A stretch of DNA of 24,870 nucleotides, taken from assembly GCA_021805305.1 (NCBI GenBank), contig JAJZFO010000295.1, forward strand, positions 1 through 24,870, given 5' to 3'. The stretch comes from Actinomycetes bacterium (GTDB taxonomy: Bacteria; Actinomycetota; Acidimicrobiia; Acidimicrobiales; RAAP-2). The notes beneath the pieces were generated by a model. It did not search any database, was not told the origin of the DNA, and was given only the letters and a program-made list of their open reading frames with translations. The translations under genes were made by a program, and so were the position numbers. Below, piece after piece: positions 15,213 to 22,479 of the stretch. Positions within the stretch are counted from its first letter, which is position 1; every line of letters starts with the position of its first letter.

Positions 15213-16402
15213 GAGGCCGCGCCCCCCGACGTCGAACGCACGACGAGGTGATCGGGGGCCGTGGACGTGGCCAGTGAGGTGATGCGCTGGCGACCCGGGA
15301 TGATCGAGCCCAAGACGCTGGCGTGTGCGGCCCCGGTGCACGAGGCGATGCTGCCCTCCAAGCCCTGCACGCTCAAGAATCCGATCAACGCGAAGAGCAA
15401 TGCCTCCTTGGCGGCTTCGGGTACACCGAAGGCGTCGATGGGCGCCACGCTGACGCCCCCGGCGCTCACGTGGCGAGAGATCGCCGCCATGAGGGTGGGA
15501 TTGCGCACTCCGCCACCCGACACGAACAACTCCACCACGCCCAGATCGAGCACGGCCCGGGCGACCGTGCGCGCCGTCAGTTCACACAGGGTGGCCAGCA
15601 GGTCATCGGGGTCAATGACTCTCTGTCCCAGCCGCTGACGCAGATAGCTCAGGTTGAACAGTTCCTTGCCGGTCGACTTGGGGGCGGGTGCGCGGTAGTA
15701 GGGGTCCTCGAGCAGCGCCTCGAGCAGCGCCTCGTCCACGTGACCGCGCGCGGCACTCTGACCGTCCTGGTCGAAGCCGCGCGCGCCATCGCTCACCCAC
15801 GTCGTAGCCGCGTCCATCAACGCGTTCGCGGGACCGATGTCGAAGGCGAGCGGCTCGAGCGAGGGTCCGACCACGGTCACGTTGGCGATCCCACCGAGGT
15901 TGAGCGCCCCTCGCACCACCGTGGGGTGTCGACCCATCAACAACACGTCAACCAAGCTCGCCAGCGGCGCGCCGTGCCCTCCCGCGGCGACGTCGCGGCT
16001 GCGCACGTCGCTCACCACCGTCGCACCCGTCGCCTCGGCGATCCACGCCCCTTGGCCGATCTGCAGGGTGCCTCGCGCGTGCCCGTCGACCACCCAATGA
16101 AAGACCGTTTGCCCGTGCGAGCAGACCACGTCGACGTCGCCGGCGAAGCAGCGTTGGGACAACGCGGTGGCCACGTCGGCGAAGGCCTGGCCGATGAGGG
16201 TGTCGAGTTGGCAGACCTCGTCGATGGTCGTGGCGTTCGGCGGTAGCACCCGGGCGACGCGAGATCGCAGCGACTCCTCGTAGGGGACCGACGCGTGCTC
16301 GAGCACCACGGCGTGCACGCCGTTGTCGCGCAGCGTCAACTCGAGGGCGACCGCCTCGATGGCGTCGTAGGACGTGCCCGAGATCATGCCAATGACGTTC
16401 AT
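15209..16402 (-). CDS. anmK: Anhydro-N-acetylmuramic acid kinase
   Basis: A 397-residue AnmK. It opens the 1,6-anhydro ring of anhydro-MurNAc, the product of lytic transglycosylases, and phosphorylates it with ATP to MurNAc-6-phosphate. Seen in the sequence: the N-terminal GMISGTSYDAIEA (a variant of MSGTSLDGID), SHGQTVFH, GVTVVSDVRSRDVAAGGHGAPL-like segment, NLGGIANVT, FDIGPANALMD with the catalytic-region aspartate, and VSGGGVRNPTLM. Length matches the family. The ATG at 16402 follows GAGGTGA. The gene sits between the second permease (1-base gap) and oppD (GTGA overlap) inside an ABC-importer operon, which argues that the importer brings in anhydro-muropeptides. The product is the substrate of the MurQ domain at 22476. 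Confidence 0.93.
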   Translation of the reverse strand: MNVIGMISGTSYDAIEAVALELTLRDNGVHAVVLEHASVPYEESLRSRVARVLPPNATTIDEVCQLDTLIGQAFADVATALSQRCFAGDVDVVCSHGQTVFHWVVDGHARGTLQIGQGAWIAEATGATVVSDVRSRDVAAGGHGAPLASLVDVLLMGRHPTVVRGALNLGGIANVTVVGPSLEPLAFDIGPANALMDAATTWVSDGARGFDQDGQSAARGHVDEALLEALLEDPYYRAPAPKSTGKELFNLSYLRQRLGQRVIDPDDLLATLCELTARTVARAVLDLGVVELFVSGGGVRNPTLMAAISRHVSAGGVSVAPIDAFGVPEAAKEALLFALIGFLSVQGLEGSIASCTGAAHASVLGSIIPGRQRITSLATSTAPDHLVVRSTSGGAAS

Positions 16403-16403
16403 T

Positions 16404-17291
16404 TCACCTCGTCCTCGTGCGGGGGTCGGACACGGAGCGCGGACCGTCTCCGAGGAAGTTGAAGCCGATCACGGCCACGATGATGACCAGTGATGGTCCG
16501 GCCAGCGTCCACCACGCCACCGCGGCGGTGGAACTCGCGTTGTTGACCATGTCACCGAGTGACAGGGTCGGTGGGGGTGGACCCAGTCCGAGGAAGCTCA
16601 AGCCGGCCTCGGCCAGGATCGCCCAGGCCAGGGCGAGGCTCGTCTGCACCGCGATCACGCCCGCGACGTTGGGCAGGATGTGACGCCACAGCAGGCGCAG
16701 CCGCGAGAAGCCCAGCACCTGACCCGCGCGCACGAAATCCGACTCGCGCAGCGCCAGCACCGGGCTGCGCACCACGCGGACGTAGATGGGCACCCAGCCC
16801 ACGCCGATGGCGATGGAGCTGTCCACGATGCCGTACCCCAGGGCGGTGACGACCGCCAGCGCGAAGAGGACCGTGGGGATGGCGAACATCATGTCGGTGA
16901 GGCGCATGATGACCGAGGACGTCCACTTGCCCAAGAAGCCCGCGACGACGCCCCCGATGCTGCCGATCACGCCGGCGATGAGCACAGACAAGAAGGCGAT
17001 CTCGAGGGAGACACCCAGTCCCTGCAGGGCGCCGGAGAAGACGTCACGTCCGAACTGGTCGGTGCCCATGAGGTGCGACAGCGAGATGCCCTTCAAGACG
17101 GCCCCCGGGTTCTGGGCGTCGGGGGCGTAGGGGGTGACGCCGATGATCCCGAGCACACCCGCGAACATCGTGATCGCCACGATCACGATGCCCGCGCGTC
17201 CGTTGCCGCTACGCCACAGGGCGGCGAACCAGCTCCGGTGGCGAACGACCTCGTCGGCGCCCACGGTGACCCCAGGGGAGATATCGCTCAC
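16404..17291 (-). CDS. ABC transporter permease, OppC/DppC type
   Basis: A 295-residue permease with an N-terminal cytoplasmic stretch, a first helix (AGIVIVAITMFAGVLGIIG) and a periplasm-side loop holding the typical LMGTDQFGRDVFSG phrase. The binding-protein-dependent transport core and the coupling (EAA-like) loop RESDFVRAGQVLGFSRLRLL follow. It contributes half of the membrane channel with the OppB-type permease. The GTG start at 17291 makes a GTGA overlap with the oppB stop. The open frame continues upstream to 17888, but only this part is homologous to permeases. One base separates its stop from the ATG of anmK. Confidence 0.92.
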   Translation of the reverse strand: MSDISPGVTVGADEVVRHRSWFAALWRSGNGRAGIVIVAITMFAGVLGIIGVTPYAPDAQNPGAVLKGISLSHLMGTDQFGRDVFSGALQGLGVSLEIAFLSVLIAGVIGSIGGVVAGFLGKWTSSVIMRLTDMMFAIPTVLFALAVVTALGYGIVDSSIAIGVGWVPIYVRVVRSPVLALRESDFVRAGQVLGFSRLRLLWRHILPNVAGVIAVQTSLALAWAILAEAGLSFLGLGPPPPTLSLGDMVNNASSTAAVAWWTLAGPSLVIIVAVIGFNFLGDGPRSVSDPRTRTR

Positions 17292-18256
17292 GCCGAACGC
17301 TTCCTCGTGCGCGGATCGATCAAGGAGTAGGCGAGATCGACCAACATGTTGACGACGACGAAGCCCGCCGCGAAGACGAGCGTCACGCTCTGCACCAGTG
17401 GATAGTCCTGGTTCTTGATGGCCGTGATCAAGAGGTTCCCCATCCCCGGCAGGACGAAGATGCGTTCGATGATGACGGTACCCCCCAGGAGGTAACCGAG
17501 CTGGATCCCCGACATCGTCACCACCGCGGTCAGGGAATTGAGGAAGAGGTGGCGCCACACGAAGGCGCGACGCGACACCCCCTTGCCCAGTGCGGTGCGC
17601 GCGAAGTTGAGCCCCCTGACCTCGAGGACGGCGCCGCGGGTCGTGCGCAGGATCGCCGCACCGATGCCCAGGCTCAGGACGATCGAGGGGAAGATGATCT
17701 GCTGGAAGTTGAGCCACGGATTGGAGAAGAAACCGACGAAGGTCAACGAGGAGGGGAAGTAGTGGAACTTCGTGGACATGTAGACCACCAACGACTGTCC
17801 CAGCACGAAGGCGGGGATCGCCAGACCCACCACCGCGACGCCCTGACCGATGTTGTCCTGCCAGCGTCCCGGGTGAAGGGCGCTCCACATCCCAAAGCCC
17901 ACACCGATGAGGACCCCCAGGACCATCGAGAAGAACGCCAGCTCGAGCGTGACGGGAAGGTCGAGACCCACCAGATAGCTCACCGATTTCTGCTGGGAGA
18001 GCGAGACGCCAAGGTTGCCGTGCACGAGCGCGTGCAGCCAGGAGAAGTACTGCTCGAGCACCGGTTGTCCCACGCCGTAGTACTGGTTGAGCGCGGCGAC
18101 CTGGGCCTTGGACAAGAGCCCCTCGCTCACCCCCATCGAGGCGCTGACCGCGTTGCCGGGCAGCAGTCGAAGAATGACGAAGATGATGACCGAGACGCCG
18201 AACAGAGTGACGAGGATGCTGAGGATCCGCCGCACAATGGCCGTAACTACGTTCAT
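17288..18256 (-). CDS. ABC transporter permease, OppB/DppB type
   Basis: A 322-residue permease. It has the family's N-terminal helix (ILSILVTLFGVSVIIFVILRLLPGN), a long external loop (residues about 35-100), and the coupling loop RGLNFARTALGKGVSRRAFV, ending in LIDPRTRKR, typical of OppB proteins. Together with the OppC-type protein it forms the channel for the imported oligopeptide-like ligand. The start ATG at 18256 has no clear ribosome site and lies inside a perfect 16-17 bp inverted repeat (18223-18270), so its translation is probably limited relative to the binding-protein gene 39 bases upstream. Confidence 0.92.
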   Translation of the reverse strand: MNVVTAIVRRILSILVTLFGVSVIIFVILRLLPGNAVSASMGVSEGLLSKAQVAALNQYYGVGQPVLEQYFSWLHALVHGNLGVSLSQQKSVSYLVGLDLPVTLELAFFSMVLGVLIGVGFGMWSALHPGRWQDNIGQGVAVVGLAIPAFVLGQSLVVYMSTKFHYFPSSLTFVGFFSNPWLNFQQIIFPSIVLSLGIGAAILRTTRGAVLEVRGLNFARTALGKGVSRRAFVWRHLFLNSLTAVVTMSGIQLGYLLGGTVIIERIFVLPGMGNLLITAIKNQDYPLVQSVTLVFAAGFVVVNMLVDLAYSLIDPRTRKRSA

Positions 18257-18270
18257 TGTGCGGCGGATCC
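18223..18270 (-). promoter_or_regulatory. Hairpin enclosing the oppB start codon
   Basis: Bases 18223-18238 (GGATCCGCCGCACAAT) and 18255-18270 (ATTGTGCGGCGGATCC) are perfect reverse complements around a 16-base loop; one more G-C pair closes the loop. In the leftward message the 5' arm holds the leader and the A of the oppB ATG, and the 3' arm holds codons 7-12. Such a structure could damp oppB translation and protect the upstream binding-protein message. Confidence 0.7.
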
Positions 18271-18295
18271 CCTGTTCAGTGTCGGTTGAGACGCG

Positions 18296-19855
18296 TTACT
18301 TCAGCGTCGTGGTCGCGAGACTCGACAACTGGGTGGTGTTCACCGGTGAGAGGGTGAAGCCGTGCACCGAGGGCGACATGACCGCGAAGTCGTAGGAGTC
18401 GAACAGCCAGATCCACACGGCGTTGCCCGTGAGGTCGTTGCTCAACTTCTTCCACGCGGCCGTCTGTCCCGCCGCCGACGACGTGACGTCACCGGCCAGC
18501 AACTCCTGCTGGAGCGACTTCGAGCTGTAGCCCGCCGGAATGGCCAGGCCGGCTCCCGCGCCGAAGTAGCGACCGTACATCACGTAGGGACTCGGGCTCG
18601 CTCCGTTCTCGGCGAAGGCCGCCTGGAACTTGCCCTTGAGCCAGTCCTGGATGTAGGCGTTGGCCGCCAAGTTCTGGATGTTCATCTTGATGCCCACGCG
18701 AGCCAACTGTGACTGCATCGCGATGGCCTGAGCGGCCGAGGTCGAGTCGAGGTCGGTCGAGGTGATCGCGGTGAAGGTGAAGCCACTGGGGTGACCGGCC
18801 GCGGCGAGGTACTTTCGCGCCTGGGCCAGGTTCGGGGTCGGGCAGATCGACGAGACCGGGTTGGTCGCGTAGGGCCCGAGCGGCACGGGACCGACGACCT
18901 TGCCGTCGCCGAAGACCGAGTCCTGGAGGATCTGGTTGCGGTCAGTGGCGCACGCGATGGCGCGTCGCGCGTTCACGTTGGACAGGATCCCCACCTTGTC
19001 CTGCAGTTGCAGGGCGCGGTACGAGAGGTCCATCACGTGCTGGACCGGGTAGGACTGGGGGATCGTGCTGACCACGGTCGGCTGCGAGAGCAGCGCCATC
19101 TGGATGGTGCCGGCCTGGAGCGCGGCCGAGATGGATTGCTCGGTCGGGATGGTCTTGAGCTGCACCGAACTCAGCGACACCTTGCCGCCCCAGTAGTTCG
19201 GGTTGGCGGTGAGGCTGAAGGACGTGCTGGGGACCCACTTGGCGAACTCGAATGGTCCAGTGCCGTCGGGCTTGGTCGCGATGGTGCCCGCCTTGATGGC
19301 GGCCGCGGGCATGATGCCCAGGTTCACCGTGGCCAGACCCTGAAGGATCGAGACGTCGGGGTGGCTCATCGTCAACACGACCGTGCTGGGTCCGCTCGCG
19401 CTGATCTTGGTCACCGAGCCGAGGAAGGACGCCGAGGGGTCGGCGGTCTTGGGGGCGATGGCGCGGTCGAGCGACGCGACGACGTCGCCCGAGGTCATGG
19501 TGCTACCGTCGTCGAACTTGACACCCGGGCGCAGTTGCATCGTCAATTGGCGATTGCCGTTCGAGAAGGACCAACTGGTCGCCAGGTCGGGGACGATCTG
19601 CAGCTGCGCGTTCTGCTGGACCAGCGTGTTGTAGATCAGGCCCAACGCCTCGAAGTCGAGGAAGTTCGTCACCACGTCAGGGTCGATCTTCTGAACGCTG
19701 TTGACCGTCCCGATCACCAGCGTGGAGCTCGCGACGCGAGAGCTCGTCGACGCCGACGCGCTCGCCGCGTCGAGAACACTGCTGGAGAAGATCCCGACGG
19801 TGCTCATCACGAGGGCCGCCGAGGCGAGTCCTCTCAGTCCAATAATTGGTTTCAT
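18296..19855 (-). CDS. Family 5 (oligopeptide-type) extracellular solute-binding protein
   Basis: A 519-residue binding protein of the Opp/Dpp/MppA class. After a signal peptide (MKPIIGLRGLASAALVMST... ending near ASASAS) comes the mature fold with VPDLATSWSFSNGNRQLTMQ and LRPGVKFDDGSTMTSGDVV, the family 5 signature, and later ANPNYWGG. It would capture the ligand outside the membrane and deliver it to the OppBC permeases. The family also binds nickel, sugars and murein tripeptide; gene context favours muropeptides. The ATG at 19855 has AGGGGGA just upstream. No lipobox cysteine follows the signal sequence, which is unusual for a cell-surface binding protein of a Gram-positive. It is the first gene of the leftward operon. 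Confidence 0.92.
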   Translation of the reverse strand: MKPIIGLRGLASAALVMSTVGIFSSSVLDAASASASTSSRVASSTLVIGTVNSVQKIDPDVVTNFLDFEALGLIYNTLVQQNAQLQIVPDLATSWSFSNGNRQLTMQLRPGVKFDDGSTMTSGDVVASLDRAIAPKTADPSASFLGSVTKISASGPSTVVLTMSHPDVSILQGLATVNLGIMPAAAIKAGTIATKPDGTGPFEFAKWVPSTSFSLTANPNYWGGKVSLSSVQLKTIPTEQSISAALQAGTIQMALLSQPTVVSTIPQSYPVQHVMDLSYRALQLQDKVGILSNVNARRAIACATDRNQILQDSVFGDGKVVGPVPLGPYATNPVSSICPTPNLAQARKYLAAAGHPSGFTFTAITSTDLDSTSAAQAIAMQSQLARVGIKMNIQNLAANAYIQDWLKGKFQAAFAENGASPSPYVMYGRYFGAGAGLAIPAGYSSKSLQQELLAGDVTSSAAGQTAAWKKLSNDLTGNAVWIWLFDSYDFAVMSPSVHGFTLSPVNTTQLSSLATTTLK

Positions 19856-19896
19856 TAATCCCCCTGTGAGGTTGTGGAAGTATCCGCTATGGGGCG

Positions 19897-19925
19897 ACAC
19901 TACAGGTGACATTTGGTCCAGTCAA
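19897..19925 (-). promoter_or_regulatory. Promoter and operator of the leftward importer operon
   Basis: On the minus strand, -35 TTGACT (19925-19920) and -10 TAGTGT (19902-19897) are 17 bp apart. The -35 is part of TTGACTGGACCAA (19925-19913), which in reverse reads TTGGTC-CA-GTCAA and matches the DasR/NagR-type core TTGGTCTAGACCAA at 10 of 14 places. The leader is about 35 bases. The rightward promoter repeats the same arrangement. Confidence 0.6.
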
Positions 19926-20008
19926 GTCAAATGTTGTTCTAATATTTCGACTACGTTAAATTCAAGACTTCAATGAAACAAAGGATTTGTGGTCGGCCTT
20001 GAAATTGG

Positions 20009-20037
20009 TTGACCAGACCAATCACAGTTGGTAGATT
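20009..20037 (+). promoter_or_regulatory. Promoter and operator of the rightward salvage operon
   Basis: -35 TTGACC (20009-20014) and -10 TAGATT (20032-20037) are 17 bp apart. TTGACCAGACCAA (20009-20021) has the same layout as the leftward site, TTGAC(T/C)(G/A)GACCAA. It also lies within a loose inverted repeat ATTGGT-n7-ACCAAT (20004-20022). The fused GntR protein encoded just downstream is the likely ligand-released repressor. Confidence 0.6.
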
Positions 20038-20080
20038 GACAAAATTCCGCGAATCTGGTGAACACCGTTATGGAGGGCAA

Positions 20081-21379
20081 GTGCTCGATGATTCAGTGCC
20101 GGTACTCGACAGTACGGTCACTTCACCCAAGTATCAAAGTATCCACGACGCCCTCGTGGTGATCATCGAGGGTCTGCCCGCCGGATCGGCCATGCCCACC
20201 GAGCGCGAGTTGTGCCAGACCTACGGGGTGTCGCGGGCCACCGTTCGTCAAGCCCTCGGCCAGCTCGAGATCGAACAGCGGATCTATCGCCGACAGGGCA
20301 AGGGGACCTTCGTCGCTAACGCCAAGATCGAACAGCGGCTCGAGTTGATGAGTCACACCGAGGGCATGCGTGCGAGCGGCATCTCGCCGAGCTCGAAGTT
20401 GATCGACGTGCGCCGCGTGGCGGCGGGGGCCGACGTCGGCGCACGACTCGGTCTCGCCCCCAACGCCGAGGTGCTGCGCATCGAACGATTGCGACTGGCC
20501 GACGGCGATCCCATCGCCCTCGAAGTGGTGTTCTTGAGTGGTGAGCGCTTCGACGGCATCACGGCCGAGCTCTCCGACAGCGCCTCGCTCTACCAGCTGC
20601 TCTCGTCGAACTACGGCGTCGAACTGGCGTCGGCCGAGGAGACCATCGAGGCGGTGGTGGCCGAAGGACGAGAGGCCGGTCTCCTGCGCTGCGCGACGGG
20701 CATGCCGTTGTTGATGTTGTCGCGTCGCACGCTCGACACCTCGGGCCAACCCATCGAATTCGTCCGCTCGCTCTATCGCGGCGACCGCTACCGATTCCAG
20801 ACGGGCCTTCGTCGTCCCGAGCCGTCGACGGGGGCCGCGCCTACGCCGGCGCGTGGCGCGCGAGTGCGCCTGGCCACCGCGGGCGACGCCGCGGCCCTGG
20901 CCTCGGTCTTCATCGAGGCCTGGCGGGGCTCGTACCGCGGCATCGTCGCTGATTCGGTCATCGACGCGCTCGACCTCGACGAGACGACCACGTGGCTGGC
21001 CCAACTCATCGACGCCAAATCGGCCCAGACGCTCGTGGCCGAGATCGATCCCGGCCGCGTGGTGGGCTTCACCCGTATCGGCAACGAGCCCGACCACCCG
21101 ACCAATGGCCACGTCTACGCCTTGTACGTGGCACCGTCGGCGGGGGGGCGTGGCATCGGGCGCCTACTGCTCGACAAGGCTCTGGCGGTACTCGATCCGT
21201 TGTCCGCCCGAACCGTCACCCTCTGGGTGTTCGAGGAGAACGCGCGCGCGCGCAAGATCTACGCCAACGCCGGATTCGTCCCCGACGGGGCCCGACGCGT
21301 CGAGGAGTTGTACGGTGCCCAGGAGGTCCGACTGCGCCGCGAACCGGGTCCGCAGCCGCGTCGCGTGAGTGCCTCATGA
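20081..21379 (+). CDS. GntR/HutC-type regulator fused to a GNAT acetyltransferase
   Basis: A 432-residue fusion. Residues about 14-80 are a GntR winged helix (AMPTERELCQTYGVSRATVR, then RRQGKGTFVA). Residues about 85-242 are a UTRA ligand domain (MSHTEGMRASGI, VLRIERLRLADGDPIALE, YGVELASAEETIEAV), as in NagR and DasR, which sense GlcNAc-6-P or GlcN-6-P. After a Pro/Ala-rich linker (245-260), residues 261-419 are a GNAT domain with the acetyl-CoA loop GGRGIGRLLL (355-364) and LWVFEENARARKIYANAGF. Usual UTRA regulators end near 240-250 residues, so the GNAT part is an addition. The GTG at 20081 is preceded by GGAGGG; the frame is open back to 20009, but that lies in the promoter. The stop overlaps the next ATG (ATGA), leading an operon for amino-sugar salvage. 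Confidence 0.88.
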   Translation: MLDDSVPVLDSTVTSPKYQSIHDALVVIIEGLPAGSAMPTERELCQTYGVSRATVRQALGQLEIEQRIYRRQGKGTFVANAKIEQRLELMSHTEGMRASGISPSSKLIDVRRVAAGADVGARLGLAPNAEVLRIERLRLADGDPIALEVVFLSGERFDGITAELSDSASLYQLLSSNYGVELASAEETIEAVVAEGREAGLLRCATGMPLLMLSRRTLDTSGQPIEFVRSLYRGDRYRFQTGLRRPEPSTGAAPTPARGARVRLATAGDAAALASVFIEAWRGSYRGIVADSVIDALDLDETTTWLAQLIDAKSAQTLVAEIDPGRVVGFTRIGNEPDHPTNGHVYALYVAPSAGGRGIGRLLLDKALAVLDPLSARTVTLWVFEENARARKIYANAGFVPDGARRVEELYGAQEVRLRREPGPQPRRVSAS

Positions 21380-22479
21380 GCCCACCGGAGGTGCCACCGG
21401 TCACCATCGAGTTCCACGACGCCGCGACGCGCTGGCCCGCGCGCGCACGCGACGCACTCTCCTCGGTGCTGGTCGACACCTTGAGCACCGGCTTCCCCGC
21501 CGGCGCCAACCTCGCGGTCGTCGCGCGCGACGCCACGTTGGTGCGCGCGTGGAGTGGCTACGCCACGGCCGTGGGCGAGCCCGAGCCCACGACGCGCGAC
21601 ACGATCTACGACCTCGCGTCGCTCACCAAGGTCGTCGCCACCACGACCCTCGCGCTGTGGCTCGAGGACCAGGGCCACTGGCGCCTCAGCCAGAGCGCGG
21701 CGCACTGGATCCCCGACCTCACCCGACGCGATATCACCTTGCGCCAGCTGCTCACCCACACCTCAGGCATCATCGCGCATCGACCGTTCTTCCTCGTCGG
21801 ACCACGCAAGGCCACCATCCGTCGCGCCGTCCTCGACGAGGCCGAACGCGCGGGTCACGCCGGAAGAGTCCTCTACAGCGACCTCAACTTCATGATGCTC
21901 GGCTGGGCGATCGAGGCCTGCGCCCACGAACCGCTCGAACGGCTCTTCGCGCGTGTGGTGAGCGAGCCCCTCGGGTTGGACGACACGGTCTTTCGCCCCG
22001 GCGTGAGGCGGCGCGCACGCACGGCGGCGACCGAACTCGACGGCGACCAGCGCCTCGAGCCCGGTCTCGTGCGTGGGCAGGTCCACGACGGCAACGCCTG
22101 GGCCCTGGGCGGAGTGGCGGGCCACGCGGGCCTGTTCTCCACCGCGTCCGACATGGCGACCTTCGCGCGTGAGTTCCTCGAACCACGTCGCCACCGAATC
22201 CTGAGTCGCGCCGCGCAGTCGCGAATGGCGCGACACCACGCCGGGCGTCAACCCGACGTGCGCGGTCTGGGCTGGCGACTCGACCCTCGCGGCTGGGGGC
22301 ACTGGCCCGAGGGGACGTTCTGGCACACCGGCTTCACCGGCACCTCACTGCTGATATCGCCCCACGCCGACCTCGCCGTCGTCCTCCTCGCCAACGCCGT
22401 GCACCCCACCCGTGACCTGGCGCGCCAGGGCGCGTGGCGCGCCCGGGTGCACCGCGCGATCGCCAAGGCCAACTCGTGA
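21376..22479 (+). CDS. Beta-lactamase-fold serine hydrolase, AmiE-like (putative N-acetylmuramoyl-L-alanine amidase)
   Basis: A 367-residue protein of the class C beta-lactamase/penicillin-binding fold. The catalytic S82-x-x-K85 is in DLASLTKV, the Y167-S-D motif in YSDLNFMMLG, and the third motif is H317-T-G in WHTGFTG. The segment QVHDGNAWALGGVAGHAGLF (about 235-254) is shared with Bacillus AmiE/YbbE, which removes peptides from MurNAc in the muropeptide-recovery operon. Here it lies between the regulator (ATGA overlap) and MurQ-NagA (GTGA overlap), so the same step is likely. Unlike the Bacillus enzyme there is no signal peptide, so it probably acts in the cytoplasm after import. An esterase or D-peptidase activity cannot be excluded by sequence. 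Confidence 0.82.
   Translation: MSPPEVPPVTIEFHDAATRWPARARDALSSVLVDTLSTGFPAGANLAVVARDATLVRAWSGYATAVGEPEPTTRDTIYDLASLTKVVATTTLALWLEDQGHWRLSQSAAHWIPDLTRRDITLRQLLTHTSGIIAHRPFFLVGPRKATIRRAVLDEAERAGHAGRVLYSDLNFMMLGWAIEACAHEPLERLFARVVSEPLGLDDTVFRPGVRRRARTAATELDGDQRLEPGLVRGQVHDGNAWALGGVAGHAGLFSTASDMATFAREFLEPRRHRILSRAAQSRMARHHAGRQPDVRGLGWRLDPRGWGHWPEGTFWHTGFTGTSLLISPHADLAVVLLANAVHPTRDLARQGAWRARVHRAIAKANS

Noticed and set aside
17292..17888. Upstream part of the OppC frame
   Set aside because: It lies antisense-free but out of frame inside oppB; the GTGA overlap and permease homology begin at 17291.
20009..20080. TTG start for the GntR-GNAT gene at 20009
   Set aside because: This position is the predicted -35/operator; GGAGGG before the GTG at 20081 and the predicted transcript start near 20044 fit the later start.
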